A stretch of DNA of 64,000 nt from Sphingobacteriales bacterium 50-39. Lineage in GTDB: Bacteria; Bacteroidota; Bacteroidia; Chitinophagales; Chitinophagaceae. The stretch covers positions 744,001 through 808,000 of the forward strand of contig MKTZ01000001.1 in the NCBI GenBank assembly GCA_001898505.1, given 5' to 3'. The position numbers and the translations under genes are program-made. Of this stretch, positions 7,721-16,683 are shown piece by piece; the first letter of the stretch is position 1; each line of letters begins with the position of its first letter. The notes under the pieces are model-generated. The model was given only the letters and a program-made list of their open reading frames with translations. It was not told the origin of the DNA and did no database searches.

Positions 7721-8948
7721 ACAGGAAATATTATCCATTGCGGCTGCCATGGGTTTGCGCCCAGACACGGTCGAAAAAGATTATGTGTTGAGTTGGGTAT
7801 TATATGGTCTCTCCAAGAATTCAAGATTTGCCGGATGGATATTCAAAGGCGGTACCTGTCTGAAAAAGTGTTATTTTGATACATATCGCTTTTCTGAAGA
7901 TCTTGATTTCACTGTTCCTGATGGCGCATTGTATGACCAACAAGGTATCGAAACTGCTCTTATAGAAATAGCGTTTTCCATCTATGAAGAAACAGGTGTC
8001 CAAATAAAATTAGAGGCGGTAAAGGAAAGTATTAGCAAGAGACAATCAAGGACTTTTGAAGCAAAGATCAGCTATGTTGGTCCTTTGAATTATAATCGTT
8101 CCGGAGGAAATCCACGTATTAAATTCGATATTACCAATGATGAGATCCTTGCAGAAGATCCGGACGTTCGTATGGTGTTTCATCCCTATACAGATGCACC
8201 TAATCCTCCTGCTCTTATTTCTTGCTACTCTATTCACGAAATTTTGGCGGAGAAAACCAGGGCTATGTTGGAGAGGGCCGGCAGAGCACGTGATCTCTAT
8301 GATATCATACAAATCACCCGGAACTTTCGTGAGCATATACAATCTGATCGAGCGCTGAGCTGCCTTAAAAAGAAATTTGAGTTTAAATCTCTCCCAAAGC
8401 CAACGGTGCAATCGATCATGGAAAGTATTGATATAGCTATCCTAAAGGCCAACTGGGAAGATCAGCTAAGCCATCAACTTCCTCAACTCATAGCTGTTGA
8501 AAGTTTTTATAATGCGCTACCAGTGGAATTAGCCTGGTGGATAGAAGATAGCCATATGGAAGAGCCGTTACAGGCTATTGGCAAAAATCCATATGAAAAT
8601 ATATTGCCTCGCGAATATTTTCCTCTAATCCAGGAATTCCGTGCCTTGGGAATTGAGAGGCGGGTTTCTATGCAGTCAGCAGCCATACAGTCCGCAGGAC
8701 ATCTTTACCAAGTCCGCTATGCTGCCCGCAACAGGCTTTGTATTCAACTGGAATACCATGGTATAGCACGCATCGTAGAGCCTTATTCATTGCGACGACC
8801 AGCTACAGGTAATTTGCTATTATATGCGTTCGAACAAATAAGGAACGGCGCTCCCAGTAATCAAATTAAAGCATTTAAGGTGCCGGAGATAACAGATATC
8901 CAGATCACCAACGATACATTTGATCCCAGGTATCTTATAGAGCTTTAG
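7710..8948 (+). CDS. abiEii: AbiEii/AbiGii-family nucleotidyltransferase toxin
   Basis: Toxin of the AbiE system, 412 residues. Seen: the DNA polymerase beta-like nucleotidyltransferase signature in two parts, FKGGTCLKK (GGT at residues 47-49) and RFSEDLDF (Asp64 and Asp66, metal-binding carboxylates). A later conserved segment, HEILAEKTRAMLERAGRARDLYDI, is typical of the family. Such toxins use nucleotides to block growth, for example during phage infection, and related enzymes modify tRNA acceptor ends. All key motif residues are present, so the toxin looks intact. It overlaps abiEi at its start, and its last 14 bases overlap the convergent membrane-protein gene. Confidence 0.9.
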   Translation: MIPKQEILSIAAAMGLRPDTVEKDYVLSWVLYGLSKNSRFAGWIFKGGTCLKKCYFDTYRFSEDLDFTVPDGALYDQQGIETALIEIAFSIYEETGVQIKLEAVKESISKRQSRTFEAKISYVGPLNYNRSGGNPRIKFDITNDEILAEDPDVRMVFHPYTDAPNPPALISCYSIHEILAEKTRAMLERAGRARDLYDIIQITRNFREHIQSDRALSCLKKKFEFKSLPKPTVQSIMESIDIAILKANWEDQLSHQLPQLIAVESFYNALPVELAWWIEDSHMEEPLQAIGKNPYENILPREYFPLIQEFRALGIERRVSMQSAAIQSAGHLYQVRYAARNRLCIQLEYHGIARIVEPYSLRRPATGNLLLYAFEQIRNGAPSNQIKAFKVPEITDIQITNDTFDPRYLIEL

Positions 8949-9450
8949 GGGTGCGGGCGAAGTATTTTCCTGTGATGAATGCTATAGACGGTCCGAAGAG
9001 GAGGATCATGGGGGCAATACTTTTTAGGAAGGGCGCTGTGTTATAGGTCCAGGCACGCCCCATCACGAGGGGTACGATCACGATGGTCATCATTCCCCAT
9101 ACGACTACACCGTATACTATGCCGCTGACCCATTTGTTTTTTGCGAGCAGGGGGATGTGGGGATAGATGAAGAAATAGAGCATGGTCCAGGCGAGGCTGA
9201 TGCCGTAGTGCATGGCCAGCCCTATCAGCGCTGTGGGAGTACCGCCTGTGAAGGCATCTTTACCCATGAGGGCACTGGCGATGCTCTGGAGTATCTGTGC
9301 GGCTGTGATCTTACCGAACACGGGACCCCAGGTGATGATGGCGTAGGAGATGTCAAAGGTGCCGGCCACCAACCATGCAAGGATGATGGTCATGATGGCC
9401 GGCTGCAGCGATTTGTTTTTAGTTGCCGGAACAGAGATTGTATTGGGCAT
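8935..9450 (-). CDS. Small polytopic membrane protein of unknown function
   Basis: About 171 residues with four likely membrane segments (for example IMTIILAWLVAGTFDISYAI, ISLAWTMLYFFIYPHI, GIVYGVVVWGMMTIVIVPL and MILLFGPSIAFITGKYF). It loosely resembles YagU/DUF1440-type inner-membrane proteins, but I cannot assign it firmly. A longer start at 9468 exists; the ATG at 9450 was preferred because it avoids overlap with the stop of the SusD-like gene at 9458. It is the last gene of a minus-strand run SusC, SusD, membrane protein, so it is probably co-transcribed. Confidence 0.7.
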   Translation of the reverse strand: MPNTISVPATKNKSLQPAIMTIILAWLVAGTFDISYAIITWGPVFGKITAAQILQSIASALMGKDAFTGGTPTALIGLAMHYGISLAWTMLYFFIYPHIPLLAKNKWVSGIVYGVVVWGMMTIVIVPLVMGRAWTYNTAPFLKSIAPMILLFGPSIAFITGKYFARTPKAL

Positions 9451-9457
9451 GATTTTT

Positions 9458-10939
9458 CTAATAAGCACTGGTGTTAGCTGTCGTCTCCTTGAACAAGTCT
9501 CCCGCAGCCAGCTTTGGCGTATTGGGATTGGTGTTTATCTCATCCTGCGGATAAAGGAATCGCTGTGGCAGCTTGGCGCCTTTGGTCGGAGGTATGCCCA
9601 GCAAATTCTTTGTCCTGCGTACGTCGTTGAACTGTTCGATCTGTCCTACCAAAGTAACATATTTTTCCTGTAGTATCTCTTTTAGCAGCGCCTGTTCCTG
9701 TGTAAGACCTGAACTTGCGGGGTTGGCCATGCCTCCGGAACTGAAGTCGGCGAGGACATAATCATCATACTTATGGCCATCCGGCAGGTAGCCCGTATTG
9801 ATATATCCACCGGCGGCCATATACTGCCGGTGTTTGTTCAATGCCTGTAAGGCTGCGGCGTCGTCGGGACTGTTGTTCTTTATCAGCGCCTCGGCCAGGA
9901 TCAGCTGATTTTCCTCGAAGGTGACCAGGGGAAACCATGTATCCCCGGCGAAGAAGCCGTCCTGGTTCTGCGGGTTGCCCCATCCGTCGAAATTGGAGAG
10001 GACGTTGGGATCGAGGTCCGACGTCATCAATCCTTCCTGGTAGAGGTATTGGAAGCGGGCCGTCTCATCCGTCTTGGCATTGCCGCGGTAGGTGGCGCTG
10101 GACGGGTCCAGCAGGGAAGGAGCAAAGGCGCCCTGTGCATTCATATAGCCACCCCGCTGGTTGACCATGAAGTCATAATAGATGTTGAGATCGGCCGTGA
10201 TACTGGTGCCGTGCGGGTCCATCATATTGTTCGTGGCGTCGTCGATGCCATTCTGTGCGCTGGCGATGGCATTGGCATAATCCTTAATATGCAGGTAGAA
10301 TCTGGCTTTGAGGGTATAAGCGACGGCTATCCACTTGCCGCGATCGCCCTGAAAATAAATGTCCTTTTCGGCGGGACCGGTACCCACGTGTGCCTGTAAA
10401 TTAGTAATAGCGCTGTCCAGCAGGGCCTGCACTCCCTTATAAACATCTGCCTGGCTATCGAATTTTGGCGTGGGGTATTTCACTGCGTCACCAGCCTCTG
10501 AAAAAGGCACATCGCCCCAGAGGTCGGCAGCCAGCCCGAAAGCCTGGGCTAGCATCACCTGGGTGATGCCGATGGTAGTCTTGTCGTTGACCGCCTGGGA
10601 GCCCGCCTCGACGACCTTCAATTGCCCGATGACGATGGAGTAGAGGTTGTCCCATGTATCGTTGTAATCTGCTGCGGAAGAATTATACCTGTTGATGTCC
10701 ACGTATTGTCTGTCGGCCCCCGTGAAGCTCCTGGAAAATATGCCAGCCACGCGTGCGAGGTTGCCTTCATATATGAGTATGCCGGATACCTGCGCTCCGT
10801 TCAGCACGAGCGGGTAAGGGGCTGAGGTTGGCCTGTTCGGACTGGTATTGAGCCCTTCGGTAAATTTTTTGCAGCCTGCCGTGACGGCGCCCGTCAGCAA
10901 GGCCAGTGCGAGAATGATATATAAAAAAGTAGTTCTCAT
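9458..10939 (-). CDS. SusD/RagB-like outer-membrane lipoprotein (SusD-like_2 type)
   Basis: Surface lipoprotein of 493 residues that caps a SusC-type transporter and binds its ligand. Seen: an N-terminal export signal with lipobox TAGC followed by KKFTEG, then the tetratricopeptide-like helical core of the SusD fold with the family segments FGLAADLWGDVPFSEA and RFYLHIKDYANAI, and a C-terminal helix with EQALLKEILQEKYVTLVGQ. It starts 10 bases after the SusC stop. No sigma, FecR or glycosidase gene accompanies this pair, so the ligand could be a glycan, peptide or other nutrient. Confidence 0.88.
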   Translation of the reverse strand: MRTTFLYIILALALLTGAVTAGCKKFTEGLNTSPNRPTSAPYPLVLNGAQVSGILIYEGNLARVAGIFSRSFTGADRQYVDINRYNSSAADYNDTWDNLYSIVIGQLKVVEAGSQAVNDKTTIGITQVMLAQAFGLAADLWGDVPFSEAGDAVKYPTPKFDSQADVYKGVQALLDSAITNLQAHVGTGPAEKDIYFQGDRGKWIAVAYTLKARFYLHIKDYANAIASAQNGIDDATNNMMDPHGTSITADLNIYYDFMVNQRGGYMNAQGAFAPSLLDPSSATYRGNAKTDETARFQYLYQEGLMTSDLDPNVLSNFDGWGNPQNQDGFFAGDTWFPLVTFEENQLILAEALIKNNSPDDAAALQALNKHRQYMAAGGYINTGYLPDGHKYDDYVLADFSSGGMANPASSGLTQEQALLKEILQEKYVTLVGQIEQFNDVRRTKNLLGIPPTKGAKLPQRFLYPQDEINTNPNTPKLAAGDLFKETTANTSAY

Positions 10940-10949
10940 GTTGTCGATT

Positions 10950-13900
10950 TTAATAGTTGATCTTGATGGTAAATAAATAGCTGCGTGTGCTGGGATTGTT
11001 GAAGTAATCGATGCCGCGTCCGTTGGTGGGTCCAGACAGGTTGGTCTCCGGATCGATGCCTTTATAGTGTGTCCATAGAACGATGTTCCGGCCTGTGAAG
11101 GAGAAGTCGATGGATTGCAGCTTTGTCTTCTGACGGAAGCCGAACCCTGTCAGGGAATATCCCAGCGCTATCTCGCGCAATCTTGTGCGGGTGCCCTTCT
11201 CGATGAATTGCGGACCTGTGGCTGTGCCGAACCCGCCGCCGATGCTGCTATACCAGGCTTGGGTAAGTGCAACGGGTCCCGCGCCGAAGTTAGCGATGGA
11301 GCCCCGGAAGGTAGTGCCCGCTGCGATAGTGGCCCCGTCATAGGTCTTGAGGTCTGTTTTGGCCAGTGCCCTGGTCCCTGTCTCCGCGGCCGTGCCGATG
11401 GTCGTCAGTGCGCCTCTTGTTCCATTCCATACATCACCACCCTGTACGTGGTCGAAGAGGAAGGTAAGGGAGACCGTCTTGAATTTTATCGTATTGGTTA
11501 TGGCGCCTATCCAGTCCGGGTTGGGGTCACCCAGCACCGACTCGCTTGGAGCTACTGTGGGGAAGCCATTGCCATCCAGTATGAGGCTGCCTTTTGCATC
11601 TCTGTCGTAACCTACACCCCATAAGGCGCCCAGCCCATAGCCTGGTACGGCGCTGGACAGGACCGAAGCGAAACCTGCCAGACCGAATTGCTTGGTGCCT
11701 TTCAGGCTAAGCACTTTGTTCTTGTTCTTTGACCAGTTGAGACTGGAGCTGATGTTCCAGTTGCCATTGGCGCTTTTGAACCAGGTAATGCCCAGGTCCG
11801 CCTCTACGCCATGGTTCTCGATCTCCGCGGCATTGTCGTTGATGGTTTGGAAGCCCGTGGTGGCGGGTACGGCCACGCCAAAGATGGCGCCCGTGGTCTT
11901 GTTGGAGTAATAAGTGCCGCTGAGGCTTACTTTATTGGAGAAGAGACGGAGGTCGAAGCCGAGCTCGTACTCTTTTTTCCGCTCGGGTTTTATATTCGGA
12001 TTGCCTTTGAGTGTGCTGCGGAGATAGCCGCCGCCGTACAGGGGTGAGGATGCATCGAGCGAGGAGCCGAATGCCTCGACTATGACGTTTGAAGAGGCTG
12101 TGACGTAATAGGTGTTTGTCAGATAAGGGACGGGTTGTACACCCACCTCACCATAGGAGGCTCGTAATTTTCCAAATGATAGCGTGTTACTTCCATCCAG
12201 TCCTCTCAGTTTTGTAAACTGCCATCCCAGCGAGGCAGAAGGATAGAAGAAAGTATTGGCGAAGGTCGAGGCCTGTTCGGCACGGCCTGTCAGATTGAGG
12301 ATGAGCTGATCGAAAGCGTCGAAGTTAAGCTGTGCGTAGGTGGCCGTGGTGCGTGCCGTCGAGCGCGAGTTGAAGGGGAAGCGCGATGCTCCTGCCGAAT
12401 TGCCGAGGTCAAGCGGGGCGTCGGGCAGGATAAAGCTTTTCACGTCGGTGCCGGAGTTCTCGAAATTCCGATTGTTGTAGTTGAATCCAACCAGTCCTGT
12501 GAAGTTGATATTCGATGTCAGCGGAGTGGTGACCTTGGCCAGGACATCCGTATTGAACTGTAGCTCGGAGAGATCCTGTATGGTGAGATCACCGCCGGGG
12601 AAATTTGCCGAGAGTACGGGATAGTTATCCGTGCGATTGTCGGAATAGAAGTCCACGCCTGTACGCGCCAGGAAGGACAGCCAGGGAGTGGCTTCGATGT
12701 TGGCTTCAAAGGAGCCCAGGGCTCTGTTTACTTCGGTGATGCTGGTGATCCTGTTGATGATCCAGAATGGGTTGTCATAGATAGAGTTGGTGTTGGCGCC
12801 GATGGGGTTACGATAGGCTACCTGTCTGTTGGGGTACAATGCGCCGGCTGCATCGACGTAGGTGCCCTGATATATGCGGTTATCAAAATCGGCGGGTGTT
12901 CGCAGGCCTCCCAGGAAAATGCCTGAGAGATTGGAACCTTGCTGCGCCCGCTGGGACTTAACATTGGAGTAAGCAAAATTGGTGGACAGGCGGAGGGATT
13001 TGTTGAATTTTCTGTCCGCATTGAAACTGAAGGATTTTCTATGATAGTCGGAACCTGTTCTGAGAGCGCCCTGTTGGGAGAGGTTGGAGAGACTGGCGTA
13101 ATACACCGTCTTGTCGTCCCCTCCGCTGAGGGAAAGGGTATTATCTATGAAGTAGCCGTTATGGAAGAGCTCTTTGGAGTGATCGTAGAGGGTCTTGCTG
13201 TTCTTCCCGCCGTGTGGGTTGGCTGTTGTGCCGTTGGGAACGGCAAAGCGTTCTGTGCCGTCGGGTAGGAGGAGATGTGCGGCGCCGGTAGTAAGGTCCA
13301 CTCCGCCTGTCCTGTCGGCGATGATGTCACCCCAGGAAAGTCTGTTACCGTATTTATAAATCCCTCCGTCACCTTGACCGAAGGTTGTCTGGAGCGGAAC
13401 ACTTTTGTTGAGGACGTCCAGGGAGTAAGTGGTGTTGAGGGTTATGCTGATCTTTCCGCCGGCCCGGCCTTTTTTGGTGGTGATGAGCACGACACCATTG
13501 GCGGCGCGGGTGCCATAGAGAGCGGCTGCTGCGGCGCCTTTCAGGACTTCCACGGATGCGATGTCATCCGGGTTGATGTCGCTGAGACGGGATTGCTGGG
13601 AAGTTCCGGCGAGTGACATGCCAAAGGAGGTGTTAAAAACCGGCGTGCCGTCAATGACAAAAAGAGGCTGCAGATCACCCGTGATGGTGCTTTGCCCACG
13701 TATTTGTATATAGGTGCCTTCGCCCGGCTCGCCACCGGAGCGGACTACCTGTACGCCAGAGGCTTTGCTGGAGAGGCCGTTGAGGACGCTGGTCTCACCG
13801 GATTCTGCGATAGCTTGTCCCTTTATGCTGGACTGGGAGGTGGCCAGCTTGTCCTTTTGATTTTGGATACCCAGGGCGGTGACGACGACTTCGGCCAGGG

Positions 13901-14195
13901 ATGTGTTCTTACGGGCGACCTTTATATTGAGGACCGTGGCATCACCCACTTCCAGCTCGCGGGGAACGATGCCGGAGCCGCTGATCAGCAATGTTTCGTT
14001 GTTCTTGACCCGGATGGAGAAGTTGCCGTCGGCGTCGGCGCTGGTGCCGGCCCTTGTTTGTTTGATCCGGATGCTGGCGAAAGGAATGGGTTGTCCCTCC
14101 TGATCCGTGATCTTTCCGGTGAGGACCCTGGACTGAGCCAGGGCAGGCATTATGCCTATGACCGGCAGGAGCGCGAGTAATAGAAGTTTTCTCAT
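10950..14195 (-). CDS. SusC/RagA-type TonB-dependent outer-membrane transporter (no STN domain)
   Basis: Outer-membrane beta-barrel importer of 1,081 residues. Seen: a signal peptide (LLLLALLPVIGIMPALAQ), a carboxypeptidase-regulatory-like domain (about 25-100, LTGKITDQEGQPIPFASI), a TonB-box-like segment LAEVVVTALG, a plug domain with SVEVLKGAAAAALYGTRAAN, and a long barrel ending in an aromatic strand (YLFTIKINY). Unlike the other three SusC proteins here it lacks an N-terminal STN signalling domain, which agrees with the absence of a neighbouring sigma/FecR pair. It is divergent from a LytTR gene, separated by about 230 bases with no clear consensus promoter. Confidence 0.93.
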   Translation of the reverse strand: MRKLLLLALLPVIGIMPALAQSRVLTGKITDQEGQPIPFASIRIKQTRAGTSADADGNFSIRVKNNETLLISGSGIVPRELEVGDATVLNIKVARKNTSLAEVVVTALGIQNQKDKLATSQSSIKGQAIAESGETSVLNGLSSKASGVQVVRSGGEPGEGTYIQIRGQSTITGDLQPLFVIDGTPVFNTSFGMSLAGTSQQSRLSDINPDDIASVEVLKGAAAAALYGTRAANGVVLITTKKGRAGGKISITLNTTYSLDVLNKSVPLQTTFGQGDGGIYKYGNRLSWGDIIADRTGGVDLTTGAAHLLLPDGTERFAVPNGTTANPHGGKNSKTLYDHSKELFHNGYFIDNTLSLSGGDDKTVYYASLSNLSQQGALRTGSDYHRKSFSFNADRKFNKSLRLSTNFAYSNVKSQRAQQGSNLSGIFLGGLRTPADFDNRIYQGTYVDAAGALYPNRQVAYRNPIGANTNSIYDNPFWIINRITSITEVNRALGSFEANIEATPWLSFLARTGVDFYSDNRTDNYPVLSANFPGGDLTIQDLSELQFNTDVLAKVTTPLTSNINFTGLVGFNYNNRNFENSGTDVKSFILPDAPLDLGNSAGASRFPFNSRSTARTTATYAQLNFDAFDQLILNLTGRAEQASTFANTFFYPSASLGWQFTKLRGLDGSNTLSFGKLRASYGEVGVQPVPYLTNTYYVTASSNVIVEAFGSSLDASSPLYGGGYLRSTLKGNPNIKPERKKEYELGFDLRLFSNKVSLSGTYYSNKTTGAIFGVAVPATTGFQTINDNAAEIENHGVEADLGITWFKSANGNWNISSSLNWSKNKNKVLSLKGTKQFGLAGFASVLSSAVPGYGLGALWGVGYDRDAKGSLILDGNGFPTVAPSESVLGDPNPDWIGAITNTIKFKTVSLTFLFDHVQGGDVWNGTRGALTTIGTAAETGTRALAKTDLKTYDGATIAAGTTFRGSIANFGAGPVALTQAWYSSIGGGFGTATGPQFIEKGTRTRLREIALGYSLTGFGFRQKTKLQSIDFSFTGRNIVLWTHYKGIDPETNLSGPTNGRGIDYFNNPSTRSYLFTIKINY

Positions 14196-14423
14196 TGGTA
14201 GTATTTTATTTTGGTGTGACTACGAGCTATAGACAGGCTGTTGTGCGGGTGTGACGCGGGTGGATAGGGGTAAGCTGGATATTTGGCAGGTGAAGTTGGA
14301 TTTTTTCGGGTGGAAGTTGGGTGGGAAGATGCAGCGGGGAAAGGGAAAATCCGGGGCAGGGCGCGGAGGATGAAACCTGTTGAAACCGGGGATCAACCTG
14401 TTGAATATATTTTCGCGGGTGGG

Positions 14424-14855
14424 ATGAGTTTCAGATATTTAAATATGCTGCTGAACGAAGAATTGACTATTATGCGCCGAAAGGATACCGGGTCCGGGGA
14501 AATACCGGATGCGGGTAAGCGTATACTTGTAAGGAAGGGTAGGGAATTCATGGTCATTCGCTATGAGGATGTGGCATATTTCTTTATCGAGAATGGGGTG
14601 TCTTACCTGATAGATGCCAAGAGCCATTGCAAGTACATCATGGCGCAGCCGTTGCGGAATATCGAGCTCACTGTCAATTCTAAATATTTTTTTCGGGTTA
14701 CAAAGAAGTACCTCGTGAATATCAACGCGGTGGTGAAGTTCCGGCCCATGAAGAAGGGGAAGCTGGAGGTGCAGCTGAGTCCTGATCCGAAGGAGGCGGT
14801 CGTTATCAGTCAGTTGAAGGCGGGGACTTTTAAACGGTGGCTGATGGAGAACTGA
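14424..14855 (+). CDS. Stand-alone LytTR DNA-binding domain protein
   Basis: Probable transcription factor consisting almost only of a LytTR domain (about the last 105 residues, from RILVRKGREFMVIRYEDVAY to the end), with the family pattern FRVTKKYLVNINAV. There is no receiver domain, so it is not a classical phosphorylated response regulator. The frame can be extended to a TTG at 14283, and ATGs occur at 14370, 14424, 14445 and 14472. 14424 was chosen because a GGTGGG stretch precedes it, but the start is uncertain. It is divergent from the SusC/SusD operon and convergent with the LytS/LytR-type pair, so it may control the SusC operon (inference). Confidence 0.7.
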   Translation: MSFRYLNMLLNEELTIMRRKDTGSGEIPDAGKRILVRKGREFMVIRYEDVAYFFIENGVSYLIDAKSHCKYIMAQPLRNIELTVNSKYFFRVTKKYLVNINAVVKFRPMKKGKLEVQLSPDPKEAVVISQLKAGTFKRWLMEN

Positions 14856-14914
14856 GGCGACGGACCGGCGAGCCAGGGCCAGGGCGAGGGCAGGGGATGG
14901 CGGAGAGGCCAGGC

Positions 14915-15604
14915 TCACAGCGCGCGCTGCTGTATAAATTCAGTGAAGAGGTCGCGATAGGAGATCCCGATGGGGAGGTTCTTGTCATCGACCAGCACGT
15001 AGTTGCCTTCCACGCGGGTGATATGATTGCCATTGATGATATACGAGTTGTGGATACGGGTAAAATGGGCGGGCAGCTTTTCCAATAGTTCCTTCATCCT
15101 TTTGTAGGTGACGATCTTTTGTGTTTTTGTGTGGATGCACACATATTCTTTCAGCGCCTCGAAATAGAGGATGTCCCGTAAATTGACGCGTATCATTTTC
15201 TTATCTGTGCGTACAAAGAGATATTCTTCGGCCTGTGCGGGTGTGGGCATGGCAGCGGCGGCCTTGTTGACAGCCATCATGAATCGCTTGAAAGTGATAG
15301 GTTTCAGGAGATAGTCCACGGCGTTGTATTCGTAGCTCTGGATGGCGTATTCGGAGTAGGCCGTGGTGAAGATGACCTTTTGTTCCCTGGGCAATATGTT
15401 CATCAGCTCGATGCCGGTGAGATCGGGCATATTGATGTCCAGGAAGATGATATCTGTTTGGGAATGGTTGAGGAATTCGAGGGCTTCCAGGGCGTCGAAG
15501 CAGGTGCCCTTCAGGGTCAGGTAAGGGACCTTGCTGATATAATCCTGGAGCAACTGGCCCGCATTGGGCTCGTCATCGATGATAAGGCAGCCTAATTTTG
15601 TCAT
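14915..15604 (-). CDS. LytR/AlgR-type response regulator (receiver plus LytTR)
   Basis: Response regulator of 229 residues. Seen: a receiver domain (about 1-120) with acidic pocket Asp10-Asp11-Glu12, phospho-acceptor Asp56 in IIFLDINMPDLTG, and a Lys in LLKPITFKRF. A LytTR DNA-binding domain follows (about 130-229), with YFEALKEYVCIHT and RIHNSYIINGNHI. It overlaps the histidine kinase gene by four bases, so the two are translationally coupled and form one two-component system. Its targets are not shown by sequence; the adjacent SusC/SusD operon or DUF1223 gene are candidates. Confidence 0.93.
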   Translation of the reverse strand: MTKLGCLIIDDEPNAGQLLQDYISKVPYLTLKGTCFDALEALEFLNHSQTDIIFLDINMPDLTGIELMNILPREQKVIFTTAYSEYAIQSYEYNAVDYLLKPITFKRFMMAVNKAAAAMPTPAQAEEYLFVRTDKKMIRVNLRDILYFEALKEYVCIHTKTQKIVTYKRMKELLEKLPAHFTRIHNSYIINGNHITRVEGNYVLVDDKNLPIGISYRDLFTEFIQQRAL

Positions 15605-16620
15605 AGCGGTATCGTTAAGTTACTGATATATGTGTCTTCCACATTATGGTTGGTCAATTGATAATTATTGCCATATAGAATTTGCAGTCTTTTCGAGAGG
15701 TTGCTCAGGCCGGTGCCTTGTCCGTTATCATGCTGGCCATGGTCGGGGCGGATACGGTTGCAAACCCTGAAATACAATCGATCCGAGATCTGCAGCCGTA
15801 TGGTAATATAATTATTTTTTCCCCTTTTGTCAATCCCGTGTTTGAAGACATTCTCCACCAGGGGGATAAGGAGCATGGGTGGGATCTTTATATGCGAGAT
15901 ATCCTCTTCCACCTCGATGGTGGTTTTTACGGGGTGGCGTATACGCATTTTTTCCAGGTCGATGTAATTCCGGATGAAGTCCATTTCGGTGGTCAGGGGT
16001 ATTTCCTGGTGAGGCCCCTGTTCCAGGAAGTAGCGTATAATGGAGCTGAGCTTTTCGATGAGATCGGCCGTCAGGGGGGATTCCCGCTGGGCGACGAAAT
16101 AGATATTGTTCAGGGTATTGAAGAGGAAATGCGGCTGTACCTGTGCCTTTAGCAGATTGAGCTGTGCTTCGGCGTGCTGTTTCAGGAGGGCCTCTTGCTG
16201 TCGCTGGATCCTGAAATAATCAATGGTAAACCGGAAGGCGATGCTGAAGACATAAAAGAGACAGTTGGTGATGAAAGTATAGATATAGTCCTTGAATTCG
16301 AGATGGTAGGGTTCTTTTTGTATCCAGACATGCCATACATAGGACTGGGTCTGCACGCGGAAGTACGTGATGAGGAACAGGAGGGGGATAACAATGAGGA
16401 AGTAGAGGGTATATTTCTTCTTTCTATACAGCCTGGGCATCAGGTAGAGGGCGTTGCCATAGATGATGAAGGCATAGGTCAGCGAGGAATGGATGGCATA
16501 ATTAAAGGCATCTTCCAGGCCGTAGATCTCCAATGCGTAGATAAAGAACATGCAGGTGAGGACTGTCCAAATGATCCATTGTAACCTGGTAAGGGGATGA
16601 TATTTCCGGGGCCTTTGCAT
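15601..16620 (-). CDS. LytS/YehU-type sensor histidine kinase
   Basis: Membrane sensor kinase of 339 residues. Seen: four hydrophobic segments in the first 135 residues (including IIWTVLTCMFFIYALEIYG and YTLYFLIVIPLLFLITYF), a coiled linker (IQRQQEALLKQHAEAQLNLL), the His_kinase box QVQPHFLFNTLNNIYF with His164, and an HATPase region with VENVFKHG and GTGLSNLSKRLQILYG. No periplasmic ligand domain is evident. The upstream 63-base gap contains an AT palindrome around GAATATTC (16634-16652), possibly regulatory. It is coupled to the response regulator gene. Confidence 0.92.
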   Translation of the reverse strand: MQRPRKYHPLTRLQWIIWTVLTCMFFIYALEIYGLEDAFNYAIHSSLTYAFIIYGNALYLMPRLYRKKKYTLYFLIVIPLLFLITYFRVQTQSYVWHVWIQKEPYHLEFKDYIYTFITNCLFYVFSIAFRFTIDYFRIQRQQEALLKQHAEAQLNLLKAQVQPHFLFNTLNNIYFVAQRESPLTADLIEKLSSIIRYFLEQGPHQEIPLTTEMDFIRNYIDLEKMRIRHPVKTTIEVEEDISHIKIPPMLLIPLVENVFKHGIDKRGKNNYITIRLQISDRLYFRVCNRIRPDHGQHDNGQGTGLSNLSKRLQILYGNNYQLTNHNVEDTYISNLTIPL

Positions 16621-16683
16621 ACCCTCGTAATGTAAAAAGAATATTCCTTTTTGGTTAAGTTTTCAACGGATGAAGTGGACGCT

